Assembly: GCA_041305385.1 (NCBI GenBank)
Contig: JBFYLO010000011.1
Coordinates: 1-64,000, forward strand
DNA length: 64,000 nt
DNA from: JAKAKT01 sp041305385
GTDB taxonomy: Archaea > Micrarchaeota > Micrarchaeia > Burarchaeales > JAKAKT01
Direction of reading: 5' to 3'
Shown: positions 1 through 8,965 of the stretch, in pieces
Numbering within the stretch: position 1 is the first letter of the stretch
Layout: each line of letters opens with the position of its first letter
Position numbers and translations under genes: made by a program
The notes under the pieces: generated by a model
Told to the model about the DNA's origin: nothing
The model's input: the letters and a program-made list of their open reading frames with translations, nothing else
Databases searched by the model: none

Positions 1-75
1 GGAAAAGTTAAAAAAGAGAAAATTGAAAGTGAAAACAGGGAAAAATAATCAGAAAAAGAAAAGTTAGCGCCGATT

Positions 76-978
76 TTACTCGGCGTCTATGTTGAGCTCG
101 CGCTTAAGCTCCTTGTAGCGGTTCCGGATAGTCACTTCGGTGATGCCGGCAGCGTCCGCGACTTCCTTCTGCGTCCTCTGCTCGTTGCACATGACACTGG
201 CAGTGTAGACAGCAGCAGCCGCAAGGCCTGTCGGGCCCCTGCCCGAGATAAGCCTCTTTCGCGTTGCCCTCTTCATCAGGCCAAAAGCAGTCTCCTGAAC
301 CCTTCCGGAAAGCTTCAGCGCCGCCACGAACCTCGGAACGTAATAGCTCGGGTCCGCGAGCGGTATCTTCATGTCGAGCTCGTGGGAGATGTTCCTGTAT
401 GCCCTGCCGATCTCCTTCTTCTTGACACCGGAGATTTCCGCAATCTCGGCAAGAGTCCTCGGAACCCCGCACTCCCTGCATTTCGCGTAGAGAACGGCCG
501 CCACGATGCTCTCAATAAGCCTTCCCTTAATCAGGCCCTTGTCGACGCATCTCCTGTAGGTGAGGGCAGCCGACTCCCGGATGCTGTCCGGCAGGCCGAG
601 GTAGGAGGCGATTCGGTTGAGCTCGCTCAGCGCAACTGCGAGATTCCTCTCAGTCGAGCCTGCGATGCTCGCCCTCTTGTGCCACTTCCTCATCCTGTAG
701 AACTGGGCCTGCTTTTTCGAAGGAAGCCTTGCACCGCGGATGTCCCTGTTGTACTGGTCAATCTCGGTTACAAGGCCCTTGTTAGGGCGCATATACGAGA
801 TGGGCGCGCCACCCCTGGCCCTCTCCCTTCTCTGGTCGGCGTTGAACGCCCTCCATTCGGGGCCCTCGTCCATCATTCCCTCGGTTATCACTAGACCGCA
901 GGCGCTGCAGAATAGTTCGCCCTTCTCATAGTCATGAGTAAGATTCCTGTTTTTGCAATCAGGACACGTGTCTTCCAT
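76..978 (-). CDS. tfb: Transcription initiation factor IIB (TFB)
   Basis: General archaeal transcription factor that bridges TBP on the promoter and RNA polymerase. The 300-residue protein has an N-terminal zinc ribbon with Cys5, Cys8, Cys24 and Cys27, a B-reader/linker region containing EWRAF near residue 42, then two cyclin-like repeats (about 110-200 and 205-298). The second repeat ends with an HTH (TQKEVADAAGITEVTIRNRY) expected to read the BRE upstream of TATA boxes. Length is normal for TFB. The ATG start is followed directly by the zinc ribbon, so no longer start is needed. It lies on the minus strand next to the TRAM gene. Only one TFB is seen in the window. Confidence 0.97.
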   Translation of the reverse strand: MEDTCPDCKNRNLTHDYEKGELFCSACGLVITEGMMDEGPEWRAFNADQRRERARGGAPISYMRPNKGLVTEIDQYNRDIRGARLPSKKQAQFYRMRKWHKRASIAGSTERNLAVALSELNRIASYLGLPDSIRESAALTYRRCVDKGLIKGRLIESIVAAVLYAKCRECGVPRTLAEIAEISGVKKKEIGRAYRNISHELDMKIPLADPSYYVPRFVAALKLSGRVQETAFGLMKRATRKRLISGRGPTGLAAAAVYTASVMCNEQRTQKEVADAAGITEVTIRNRYKELKRELNIDAE

Positions 979-1003
979 GCCACATCAACCTCCCAATAAG
1001 CAT

Positions 1004-1270
1004 TTATACGCTTTCAGAAACCGGTGCAGAACCCGCCGAACCGGCTACCTCGCCCTCGGCACACGTTCTTTTCACATTGATTATCTTTATGTGAACTGTC
1101 TCACCGTTCTTAGCCCCAGGGACAAAAATCACGAATCCGTCTTTCTTGGCGATTCCGTCGCCCTTGGAGGCAACTGCCTCGATGGTCACATCGAGCTCAT
1201 CGCCGACTTTCACAGGCTTTGGCACATCCATGCCGAAACCTCGACCTCTACTCTGTCCTTCAGAATCCAT
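1004..1270 (-). CDS. TRAM-domain RNA-binding protein
   Basis: Small single-domain TRAM protein of 88 residues, a family of archaeal RNA-binding or RNA-chaperone proteins. The domain runs from about residue 19 (VKVGDELDVTIEAV) through KGDGIAKKDGFVIFVPGA to the end. I chose the ATG at 1270 because AGGAGG lies six bases upstream; an in-frame TTG at 1321 would add 17 residues that do not look like the family. A TATA-like AT-rich stretch lies on this strand around 1350-1378, so the leader would be some 50-80 bases. It lies just upstream of the TFB gene, separated by 25 bases, and the two may be co-transcribed. Confidence 0.85.
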   Translation of the reverse strand: MDSEGQSRGRGFGMDVPKPVKVGDELDVTIEAVASKGDGIAKKDGFVIFVPGAKNGETVHIKIINVKRTCAEGEVAGSAGSAPVSESV

Positions 1271-1436
1271 ACCGCATTCCTCCTGTCTGAGAACAAGTAC
1301 CGTATACCTCCCATAAAACAACAGTACTTAGTGTTCTTCCTTTACGTTACTTTTTATGTATTTTCCCCTATTTAAAGGTTTAACATCAATTTGCGAATCT
1401 CTCGACGTAAGGCCAACTATTAAATACTTCTTATGT

Positions 1437-1446
1437 TATAAATATA
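1437..1446 (+). promoter_or_regulatory. TATA box for a short leaderless ORF
   Basis: The ten bases TATAAATATA are centred about 27 bases before the ATG at 1468, the distance expected if transcription starts at or next to the start codon. This is one of the best TATA matches in the window and supports the short ORF downstream. Confidence 0.6.
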
Positions 1447-1467
1447 TCGTTAGGAAACGGTGATTTG

Positions 1468-1605
1468 ATGAGCGACCAGCTGAACACCGAACCCAAGAAA
1501 CATTTTCCATGGGACACGGTACCGAAGAAAGCAGATAAGGAGGCAGAACACAATTCCGAGCCGAAATATAAGCCGATTAGGAAGATGCCTGTGAACGAAG
1601 GTTAA
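1468..1605 (+). CDS. Short hydrophilic protein, 45 residues, unknown
   Basis: Translation gives 45 residues, rich in Lys, Glu and Pro, beginning MSDQLNTEPKKHFPWDTVPK and ending MPVNEG. No domain is recognised. Support is contextual: a strong TATA box sits at leaderless distance, ATG is the first start after it, and the frame is open to a TAA that overlaps the end of the convergent KaiC-like gene by four bases. There is no hydrophobic segment, so it would be a cytosolic, probably disordered peptide. It could also be a non-coding transcript that happens to be open. Confidence 0.5.
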   Translation: MSDQLNTEPKKHFPWDTVPKKADKEAEHNSEPKYKPIRKMPVNEG

Positions 1606-2291
1606 AGGCTTATGCCCGAGTTCGTGAATTTCATGGCGACCACTTTCGACTCGTGGCCAGTTCCCCTCATTTTGTAAACCTCGATCTGCCTAGCCCTCTC
1701 GTTCTCATGCCTGGCATTGTAGAGGTAAATGACCCCGTCGCAGACAGTCTCGAGTCCGAATCTCGCCCTCATCTCCCCCTTCGGGTCCTCCTCGACTTCC
1801 GATGTCATGAGAACGGTGCATCCCCATTTCTTGAGCTTGCTGACGAGCTTGACCACTTCCTCGCGCTGCTTGTGCTCGGTCTCGTACATCAGGGCGAAGG
1901 TGGTTATGGAGTCTATGACGACCCTCTTCACTCCGTATTCCTCGACGGCATCGTGTATTATGACTTCCTGGGCCATGAAGTGCCCGACCTCCTGGGGCGG
2001 GTACTCGAGAACTACGATTTTCTTCTCCCGCTCGGCGCTGTCGAGGCTCCACCCATAGGACGACATCTCCTTGGCAATGGAGTCCTTCGTCTCCTCGAAG
2101 GAAATGAGCATTCCCGCCTCCCTGAACTGCGTTGCCCCGGCATAGAGGAACTGAAGGCCGAAAGAAGTCTTGCCAGTTCCGGATTCCCCGGCGATGAGGC
2201 TTATGCTCCCCTGGGGCAGTCCGCCATTCATCAGCTTGTCCATTCCAGGAATTCCAGTCTTAACTCTCGCTTCACCCGTAATAACACCCAA
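1602..2291 (-). CDS. KaiC-like RecA-superfamily ATPase
   Basis: Single-domain KaiC/RadA-type ATPase of 229 residues. Walker A is GESGTGKT at residues 35-42, and the Walker B region is VKRVVIDSIT near 120-130. The N-terminal VKTGIPGMDKLMNGGLPQGS is the usual entry into the KaiC fold, so the start must lie upstream of it; the only suitable codon is TTG at 2291. GGGAGAG and a TTTTAAAA box lie just upstream of that TTG. Such archaeal proteins are often signalling or regulatory ATPases, but the substrate is not predictable. The bacterial clock partners KaiA and KaiB are absent here. Confidence 0.88.
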   Translation of the reverse strand: MGVITGEARVKTGIPGMDKLMNGGLPQGSISLIAGESGTGKTSFGLQFLYAGATQFREAGMLISFEETKDSIAKEMSSYGWSLDSAEREKKIVVLEYPPQEVGHFMAQEVIIHDAVEEYGVKRVVIDSITTFALMYETEHKQREEVVKLVSKLKKWGCTVLMTSEVEEDPKGEMRARFGLETVCDGVIYLYNARHENERARQIEVYKMRGTGHESKVVAMKFTNSGISL

Positions 2292-2449
2292 ATAGTTTTC
2301 TCTCCCCGCTTTTAAAACATTTGCTAATTGATTTTGAGTTGGTTTGAATCACACAATCCAAAATAACAGTTGCGCCCTCGAGGGCTCGAAATGGGGATCG
2401 GCAATGACCTTCTCTTCCAGGGCCTTTCGGGCGAGACGAGCGATTGGAT

Positions 2450-3151
2450 TTATTGCCCCTGTTTTTTCAATAGGTCCTTAATAAGCAGTGGAAACACATT
2501 CGCCTCTGCCCGCCTGAGCCTATCGTGGAACGACCGCCTCGAGAGGTTGCTCGCCATGGCAAGCTCCTCGAGTGTTACTTTCCTGGGCCACTGGTAATAC
2601 CCCTGGGCGAGCGCAGTTCCCAGGGCATCTTGCTGCTTTTTAGTAATCCTGAGTTTTTTGTCTGTTCCCAGCGAGAAGTCGCCTATCCTGAGCACCTTGA
2701 CCTCCCCGATGCAGGAGAGCTCTTCGAGCATCTTCTTTAGGTCATCCGGATTGGTCGAAAGCACATTGTGTATTTCATACCCCCCTTGGGCGGCGACCGG
2801 CCTTGAGTGTATTATGTGCTTCTTCAGGATGGTATCATAAGTAGACGTCATCGTGTTCGTTCTCCAGAGAAGAAGCGCATCGCTGTCCGATTTTTCCAAA
2901 ACATCCATCTCCGCAGTTGTTTTGTGGACTTTGAAACTCTTCAAGTAGCGGTCGAGGGCCCCCCTATCCGGGGCCCGCACTCTCCAGATCACCTGGTAAA
3001 CTCCTTTCCCCCGTTTCTCCTTCAAAGTGCTTATGGGGCTCGCCTGCTCAATTATTATCTCGGGGTTCCTCTCGCTAGGCTCGCTTAACCCGCAATCGTG
3101 GTGAAAGACGGAAACCTGGACCTGTTTAATCCGCCTGGTGCTCCTTCCCAT
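2450..3151 (-). CDS. Bat-type HTH transcriptional regulator (HTH_10)
   Basis: The last 70 or so residues match the bacterio-opsin-activator HTH: LRITKKQQDALGTALAQGYY, then WPRKVTLEELAMASNLSRRS and the recognition helix FHDRLRRAE. The N-terminal 150 residues form an uncharacterised sensing region of the kind seen in this family. I take the ATG at 3151 rather than the TTG two codons upstream. TTATTAATAA at 3175-3184 is a TATA candidate at suitable distance; its near-palindromic form may also serve the gene on the other side. Archaeal members usually act as single regulators; the target is unknown, though the KaiC-like gene downstream on the same strand may be linked. Confidence 0.85.
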   Translation of the reverse strand: MGRSTRRIKQVQVSVFHHDCGLSEPSERNPEIIIEQASPISTLKEKRGKGVYQVIWRVRAPDRGALDRYLKSFKVHKTTAEMDVLEKSDSDALLLWRTNTMTSTYDTILKKHIIHSRPVAAQGGYEIHNVLSTNPDDLKKMLEELSCIGEVKVLRIGDFSLGTDKKLRITKKQQDALGTALAQGYYQWPRKVTLEELAMASNLSRRSFHDRLRRAEANVFPLLIKDLLKKQGQ

Positions 3152-3265
3152 GCCCAATCCTATGCCGTTCGTGCCTTATTAATAAGAGCCGTTCATTTGT
3201 ACGGCTTTTTTCCATTCAAAGTTTCAAGTAAGGGGTACCAATGGGTTTCGCCCCAATAGCTCTTC

Positions 3266-4858
3266 ATGAACAGACAAGACGAACCACTCGAAACCCTGGA
3301 AAGGCGGTGGAGGGCCGCATCGTCGCTTATCTTCAAGGAAGACGTCGGGAGTCTTTCCCAGTATCTCCCATGGCTCCTCGAGAACACCGAGCCCCTTATT
3401 CACAGGAACTCCTCGCTATCAGGAAAGCCAATCACCTACGTAATACCCGAATATGCGGAGAACTCGAAGTGGGCGGACTTCAATGAAATGAGCACTGGCA
3501 GAAAATTCGAGCCACTAGATCTGAACGAATTGAAAGACACCGACTCCCTTCGAGAAGCGCTCTCGGACAGGGTTTGCTATGTCGGGAACGTGGTTCTTGG
3601 GAATTCCCGCTTCGTCCAAAGGAGCTCGAACATAAACGACAGCTTCCATGTTTACGAATCAGGCAGGTTCGGGGATTCGAAATACATCTGCTGCTGCGCA
3701 GTGGGGCGGTTCGGCGAGGACTGCTTCGGCTGCAACGGAATCGGCGAGTCCTCCTTCTGCATAAAGTGCTCCGAAACCTACAGGGAAAAGCGTATTTTCG
3801 AGGTGTGGTTCAGCCAGAACACCAGCGACTGCTACTACTCCTACGGGCTGAATAACTGTTCCGAGTGCATGTTCTGCTTCCACCTGAAGAACAAACGACA
3901 TGCAATAGGCAATCTCGAGCTCGGGCAGAGCAAATACGGGCAGATAAAGAAGAAACTGCTTTCCGAAATGGCAGATGAATTGCGGAGGAACAAGAGGCTT
4001 CCCTCCCTGGTCGAGATTGTTCAGAGGTCGAAAATTGAGCTCCCGGTTCTTCCCAAAACTCAGGAGGAATCGCAGCTGACTAACAAGAAGCCCATGGAGG
4101 AAGCGTTTTCCAAGGCATGCCAGCTCATTATTGGGGGAGCACCCCCTGGGAGCATCGACCTCTACGCGGATTGGCTCAGGCGACACGTTCAGCGCAAGGA
4201 GGAATGCGCCTCCGCGGTAAGCGGAAAGGCGCTCCACAGGGGAGACTACTGCAACTGCTTCGCCCTTCCAAGAGACCGGCTCATAACCAACTGGGAGGCG
4301 CAGCTGCTCGGGGAGCATGCAAAGCTCAGCGAGGGAGACCTTGAGAACCTGAGCTTCTCAAATATCGGTCCAAGGCTCGGGAAAATCGCGTTCTTCTCTC
4401 CAGGATATTTTGAGGGAACGAGCGCCAACATGATTGAGGACCCGGTTTACATCTCCTCCTCGAACTGCTATAAGACTCTCGGGGCATGCTACTCAAAGTA
4501 TTGCGCCTACTCCTTCTGGCCGAGGAACTCGCACTATGCCTTCGGCTGCGCCAACCTCTTCGAATCCGATTTCTGCATAAACTGCTATTACTCAGTGAAG
4601 CTGACCCGCTGCTTCGAGACCGACTCAAGCAGGGACTGCGCCGATTGCTACTTCTGCCACAACTGCGAGAATCTGAGGGATTGCATGTTCTGCTTTAACA
4701 TGAAGAACAGGAGATATGCAATCGGAAATGTGGAGGTTGGAAGGGAGAGATTCATGGAGGTGAAAGAAAGGTTTCTCAAGGAGATTTGCGAAAACCTTGC
4801 AAAGGACAAAACTCTTGGGTTGGACATATTCAACCTCGGCTCCCAAGCACCCCACTGA
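3266..4858 (+). CDS. Tandem-duplicated Cys-rich protein, unknown function
   Basis: 530-residue soluble protein with no enzyme motif that I recognise. Two Cys-rich blocks, about residues 100-215 and 395-500, each hold many CxxC or CxC groups and end with almost the same closing motif: CMFCFHLKNKRHAIGN in the first copy and CMFCFNMKNRRYAIGN in the second, each followed by an amphipathic helix. The blocks are joined by a Cys-poor helical linker with LYADWLRR. The regular spacing of Cys and aromatic residues suggests a stacked or metal-binding fold. Similar LKN-closing Cys repeats occur in uncharacterised proteins of CPR bacteria and DPANN archaea. It begins at ATG 3266, shortly after a near-palindromic TATA region, and stands alone. 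Confidence 0.8.
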   Translation: MNRQDEPLETLERRWRAASSLIFKEDVGSLSQYLPWLLENTEPLIHRNSSLSGKPITYVIPEYAENSKWADFNEMSTGRKFEPLDLNELKDTDSLREALSDRVCYVGNVVLGNSRFVQRSSNINDSFHVYESGRFGDSKYICCCAVGRFGEDCFGCNGIGESSFCIKCSETYREKRIFEVWFSQNTSDCYYSYGLNNCSECMFCFHLKNKRHAIGNLELGQSKYGQIKKKLLSEMADELRRNKRLPSLVEIVQRSKIELPVLPKTQEESQLTNKKPMEEAFSKACQLIIGGAPPGSIDLYADWLRRHVQRKEECASAVSGKALHRGDYCNCFALPRDRLITNWEAQLLGEHAKLSEGDLENLSFSNIGPRLGKIAFFSPGYFEGTSANMIEDPVYISSSNCYKTLGACYSKYCAYSFWPRNSHYAFGCANLFESDFCINCYYSVKLTRCFETDSSRDCADCYFCHNCENLRDCMFCFNMKNRRYAIGNVEVGRERFMEVKERFLKEICENLAKDKTLGLDIFNLGSQAPH

Positions 4859-4909
4859 AACCTTTATTAGTCCTAGTTCTCATATCTCAATCAATAACGC
4901 GGTGTCAGC

Positions 4910-6076
4910 ATGGGCGTGAAACTCGAATTCGACCGCGAAACCAATGCTGTAACCGTCTCGGAGCCCGAGTCGGTAGGCGCGCTGGTTCGCGGATTCTACG
5001 GGAAGATGGACAGGGGGACAATCTACCTCACCCCAGAGGAAGCCCTCTACCTGATTGACATTCGAAATGGCGAGTGCAGGGACAAGTCCCTCAACGAGCT
5101 CAAATTCAACGACCTCGCCTCGAACTTCTCGACCCCGAAGCTCATGGCCCGCTACTTCACATTCAAGGACTGGCGCGACAGGGGGCTCATCCTCAGGCCA
5201 GTTGAGGAGGCCAAAGGGGACTATGGGATGAACCCGGTCAAGAAATACCCGAAAGGGGTGTTCAAGCCCCCGAAATATGCTCTCCAGGGCCTGTTCTTCT
5301 CCGAGGATTTGGTCACTGTTATCGACGATGAAGCCACTGGGAAGGAGCTCTACGACCAGTACTGGCTCGGGCAGTTCGGCTCCTACAAGGCCGAGCACAG
5401 GGGCAAGCTCTCGAAGCTAGATATCTATGAAACATTGTTCATGATGAAGCACTGCGGGCTCTCGATTTCGAACAGGAGTCAGAAGGAAGTAATAGCGCTC
5501 GCGAAAAAAAACAGGCCGGATTTCCCGCTCATGTACCAGGTTTACGAGGACTGGCGCCTCCACGGATTCATCCTGAAAACAGGGTTCAAGTTCGGGACGC
5601 ACTTCAGGCTCTACTTCCCCAATGCCTCTCCAACGAACGACATCGAGAAATGGATTCACTCCAAGCACGTGATTCATGTCTTCCCGAGGAGGAGCAAGAT
5701 GATAATCTCCGAGTGGGCCCGCGCAATCCGTGTCGCCCACTCGGTGAAAAAGACATTCATTCTCGCGATTCCAGGCTCAAGGTCCAAGACGCCGAAAAAA
5801 AAGGAGCTCGACTTCCTGCTCTACCACAGGAAAAAGGGCGGAATCGAGACCCCGAAAGATGGGCGACCCCGCTTCCTAATGTTCTCGCTCTCTGAGGAGG
5901 AGCAGATAGGCGGGGAGGAGCTGGCGCAGGCAATTGAGGAGAGCAAATCAATGGGCCTGGAATTGATGCTCGCAATCGCAGACAGGGAGACCTCAGTCAC
6001 TTACTATAAAGTCCGCAGAATCCAGCTCCCAGGGAGCAAATATGAATACTACGAGATAGACTGGCAGCAGCCGTGA
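4910..6076 (+). CDS. endA: tRNA-splicing endonuclease, two-repeat type
   Basis: Cleaves bulge-helix-bulge introns from pre-tRNA. The 388-residue length and internal duplication indicate the homodimeric type in which each chain carries one degenerate and one active repeat. The N-terminal repeat has RYFTFKDWRDRGLILRP without the catalytic set. The C-terminal repeat has VYEDWRLHGFILKTGFKFG and THFRLYFP, then His in HVIHVFP and the Lys-bearing helix RAIRVAHSVKKTFILA. These supply the Tyr/His/Lys triad known for the family. Start ATG 4910 lies about 45 bases after a TTTATTAG box. The next gene starts just beyond its stop, so they are probably co-transcribed. Confidence 0.93.
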   Translation: MGVKLEFDRETNAVTVSEPESVGALVRGFYGKMDRGTIYLTPEEALYLIDIRNGECRDKSLNELKFNDLASNFSTPKLMARYFTFKDWRDRGLILRPVEEAKGDYGMNPVKKYPKGVFKPPKYALQGLFFSEDLVTVIDDEATGKELYDQYWLGQFGSYKAEHRGKLSKLDIYETLFMMKHCGLSISNRSQKEVIALAKKNRPDFPLMYQVYEDWRLHGFILKTGFKFGTHFRLYFPNASPTNDIEKWIHSKHVIHVFPRRSKMIISEWARAIRVAHSVKKTFILAIPGSRSKTPKKKELDFLLYHRKKGGIETPKDGRPRFLMFSLSEEEQIGGEELAQAIEESKSMGLELMLAIADRETSVTYYKVRRIQLPGSKYEYYEIDWQQP

Positions 6077-6087
6077 ACAGAGGGAAT

Positions 6088-6711
6088 ATGGTGCTTCTTG
6101 AAATCATGGTCTTCCTGATATTCCTCATCTTTTTAGCACTCGTAATTTACAAACTCATTAACAAACCAATAACAGACAGATTTCCAGTAATCGAGCCCAT
6201 TTCCGGTTCCATAGAGAGGCTCGATTATAAGTTTACAGAGATTCGTGGTTCAGGGATAGCAAATAAGCGCTATCTCACAGCAGCCTACACTGATTACAAT
6301 CCCATAAAGATAGAGTTGGACAAGCCCCCTTTCTCTCTCGAGTTGTTCACGGCAACCCCAACAGGGAGCGGCAGGGAAAGCTTCGACCCAGTAACCAAAA
6401 AATTGAATGATGCCATATTTTCCCCTTTCAGCATAGGTGGAAAAGTCCACAAGGATTTCATAATAAAAAGCAAAGACATGAGCGCGGCAAGTGAGTTTTG
6501 CGACAAATACGAAAAACAACTGAAGAGACTCGTGCAGATAGCATTTTCCAAATCAGCTTTTGAGATTGGAGTCTTTCAAATCCCAATTAAGGGAGAGCTA
6601 GTAAAGGGCTATTTTAAGTTGTCGCTCATTTTTGTCGAAGGAAAAGAGCAAAAGAGAATCAAAGAAGTCATCGAGTTGGCAGCTTCGATTGCAAAGCAAG
6701 AGGGATATTAG
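6088..6711 (+). CDS. Membrane-anchored hypothetical protein
   Basis: 207 residues with one N-terminal transmembrane helix (about residues 5-22, LEIMVFLIFLIFLALVIYKL) followed by a soluble domain of mixed strands and helices ending in a basic amphipathic helix. No domain recognised. I choose the ATG at 6088, which has AGAGGG a few bases upstream; a GTG five codons earlier overlaps the endA stop. The gene follows endA within a few bases. Its base composition is somewhat richer in AT than endA. Confidence 0.7.
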   Translation: MVLLEIMVFLIFLIFLALVIYKLINKPITDRFPVIEPISGSIERLDYKFTEIRGSGIANKRYLTAAYTDYNPIKIELDKPPFSLELFTATPTGSGRESFDPVTKKLNDAIFSPFSIGGKVHKDFIIKSKDMSAASEFCDKYEKQLKRLVQIAFSKSAFEIGVFQIPIKGELVKGYFKLSLIFVEGKEQKRIKEVIELAASIAKQEGY

Positions 6712-6731
6712 CTTAGTGTTAAGTAGTAGCC

Positions 6732-7148
6732 TTAGTGCTTCTTTATTTTACTTGATATTGACCAACCAAGCCCGATGCACATAAGCGCAATAATCAGCGC
6801 CAACTGCCCATAATCATGTTGGGTCCTCGGGGTCTCAGAATAGCGGGAAGCCAAAGTTGCTCCAATCAAGAAAATAAAATACGGCAAAACTTTGTTCTTC
6901 AGCAAATCCTTGTCAGTAAGAATCTCGAGCCAGTTTAATTCTTGAGGAAAATCAAGGAATCCCTTAATGTTTTTGGAAAAAATATGGAGCAAACCGGCCA
7001 TGCAAGGGACTGTGATTACGTACATTACCAGGGCCACAGTCGTATTCCCAGTCAGGCCAAAAATCAGGAGCACCGGAAGAGAGAAGATTGCGGATAACGC
7101 GAGAAGGCCAAGGAGCGAGAGTTGGTTCGTTATCTTTGCTGCCATCAT
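6732..7148 (-). CDS. Four-helix membrane protein, unknown
   Basis: 138 residues with hydrophobic segments at about 10-33, 38-58, 85-102 and 113-131, and a basic C-terminus SSKIKKH. No family recognised. It is convergent with the preceding membrane-anchored gene and lies 26 bases after the carbamoyltransferase on the same strand, so it may be the second gene of that transcript. Two adjacent ATG codons (7148 and 7145) are equally possible starts. Confidence 0.6.
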   Translation of the reverse strand: MMAAKITNQLSLLGLLALSAIFSLPVLLIFGLTGNTTVALVMYVITVPCMAGLLHIFSKNIKGFLDFPQELNWLEILTDKDLLKNKVLPYFIFLIGATLASRYSETPRTQHDYGQLALIIALMCIGLGWSISSKIKKH

Positions 7149-7174
7149 ATCACTTTTTTCTCCCTCGCCCGAGC

Positions 7175-8932
7175 CTATTTCTTAGAGACAATCCAGTTCT
7201 CCATTGCCAAATACTCGAGCCCCGAGTCCTCAAGCGTATGTATCGCATCCTCGGGCGAGCACACCATGGGCTCACCGTGCAGGTTGAAGGAAGTATTGAG
7301 CACTCCCCCAATCCCGGTCTCCTTCTCAAACTCCTTAATTATCTTGTAATAACGGGGGTTCCACTCTTTCTCGAGCAGCTGGGGCCTGCAGGTCTTGTCC
7401 GACTGGTGAATGCCTGCAATAAGCTCCTGCTGGGCAAGCTCAGTCGAGTGGAACGCCATAATCATGTAAGGAGCATCAAGCTTCTTCGGGTTGAGAATGT
7501 AATCACTCCCCCTCTCAGCAAGCACGCTCGGGGCAAACGGCATCCAGAAGTCCCTCATCTTTATCTGGTCATTCACCTTGTAAAAGGTCTGCATCTTCGA
7601 GGGGTTTCCCAAAATGGAGCGGTTCCCGAGCGCCCGCGCCCCCCACTCGCTCTTTCCCGCAAGCCTTGCGACAATCTTGTCCTTTGAAAGCAGTTCGGCA
7701 ATTTCCCCGTCGACATCTTTATGGAACTCAACGCTATACTTTCTCTTCAAGTCCCTTGTCTTAATCAATTCCTCAACATATTCGTTCGAATATTCCGGGC
7801 CCAGGTAAAGGTCCTTTATCCTCTTGGTTTCGTCGGGCTTCTTGCCAAAGTGGTTCAAATAAACATAATAGCATGCCCCGAAAGGGTTCGACTCATCCCC
7901 CCCGCTCGGGAACGGTGCGATGTTTTTCACTTCCGGCATTTCAGAGAGCTTCATGTTCATCTTCACGTTCATGAACACCCCGCCCCCCAAATAGAGCTCT
8001 TCTCCCCCGAGCTTGTCAAGGGAAGCCTTTGCGAACTTCCCAACCACATCTTCAGTCAGATACTGGAGCGCTGCGGAAATATTATCGAACCTCTCACCCT
8101 GTCCCTTCTCTTTGAGCCAGTACATGAAGCGCGTGAGAGGAAACGGGCTCGTGAAAACAAGCTTCTCAGTGTCGACGTCAATCACTCCTTTGAAAACATT
8201 ATCGTAAGTTTTCCTGAAATATTCCTTCGCATAGGGCGCGAGCCCCATGACCTTGTACTCGTGCTCGAGCGCCTTCATCCCGAGGTAAGTGGTCGTTATG
8301 CTGTAAACATAGCCTATGGAGTTGTAAAAGGGAGTGCTCGCGACCCGCTCAACTTTTCCGTCGACAATCCTGTTCACTCCGGCGCAATAGTAGTCTCCCT
8401 CCCCATCCACCGTAAGCACGAGCGGGTTCCTCTCCTTCCCCCGCAATCCATAATAAGAGGAATAGGCGTGGCACACGTGGTGCTCTACGAAATGCACCTT
8501 TTCAGGGGGGATTCCATAAGCTGAGAAAAGCGTTTGCTTCACCCACTCCCTGCCCCTCCTGCCAGTGTTCTCCCTGTTCCTTATGACAAACGGAAGGAAG
8601 AGCTTCCTGAGGTTCCCATGCCTGTAGTCTACATATCTCCAGACTCTGGTCGCCATCGCCTTCGGGGTCAGCGGCATCTTCGCCCTGGACCCAGTGACAG
8701 GCATGTCAAGCGGGGCCGGCAATATGGTGAGCCCGCCGACAGCCACAGCATCAAGCTGTCCTGCAGCAATCCCTGCAGTCTTGAGGGTCCACTCAAGTGC
8801 TTCTTTCGGGAACCCGCTTGAGTTTTTCTTCTTGTCGAACCTTTCCTGCTGGGCAGCGGAGATTATCCGCCCATCCCGCATTAGGCATACTGAAGAGCAG
8901 TGCCCCACATGGAGTCCGAGTATCAAAACCAT
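7175..8932 (-). CDS. NodU/CmcH-family carbamoyltransferase
   Basis: 585 residues, the usual length for the O-carbamoyltransferase family that transfers carbamoyl from carbamoyl phosphate through an adenylate intermediate. The N-terminal ASKHA-like domain starts LILGLHVGHCSSVCLMRDGR and contains AAQQERFDKKK and VEHHVCHAYSSYYG, with the metal-binding histidines. The C-terminal domain has KSEWGARALGNRSILG and GGVLNTSFNLHGEPMV. The substrate is unknown; in archaea it may modify a sugar of a glycolipid, glycoprotein or nucleotide. A TTTAAAA box lies about 35 bases before the ATG at 8932. Confidence 0.92.
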   Translation of the reverse strand: MVLILGLHVGHCSSVCLMRDGRIISAAQQERFDKKKNSSGFPKEALEWTLKTAGIAAGQLDAVAVGGLTILPAPLDMPVTGSRAKMPLTPKAMATRVWRYVDYRHGNLRKLFLPFVIRNRENTGRRGREWVKQTLFSAYGIPPEKVHFVEHHVCHAYSSYYGLRGKERNPLVLTVDGEGDYYCAGVNRIVDGKVERVASTPFYNSIGYVYSITTTYLGMKALEHEYKVMGLAPYAKEYFRKTYDNVFKGVIDVDTEKLVFTSPFPLTRFMYWLKEKGQGERFDNISAALQYLTEDVVGKFAKASLDKLGGEELYLGGGVFMNVKMNMKLSEMPEVKNIAPFPSGGDESNPFGACYYVYLNHFGKKPDETKRIKDLYLGPEYSNEYVEELIKTRDLKRKYSVEFHKDVDGEIAELLSKDKIVARLAGKSEWGARALGNRSILGNPSKMQTFYKVNDQIKMRDFWMPFAPSVLAERGSDYILNPKKLDAPYMIMAFHSTELAQQELIAGIHQSDKTCRPQLLEKEWNPRYYKIIKEFEKETGIGGVLNTSFNLHGEPMVCSPEDAIHTLEDSGLEYLAMENWIVSKK

Positions 8933-8965
8933 TGAATCAGCTCATTCATTTTTGAAGGGATAATT

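Noticed and set aside
2292..2449. Further cloverleaf copy or small gene in the 158-base gap
   Set aside because: Only one short palindrome (GCCCTCGAGGGC) and no start codon with credible frame; the shared GCGG/CCGC junction is missing.
6073..6087. GTG start overlapping the endA stop for the membrane-anchored gene
   Set aside because: The ATG five codons later has an AGAGGG site at good spacing; the GTG has none.
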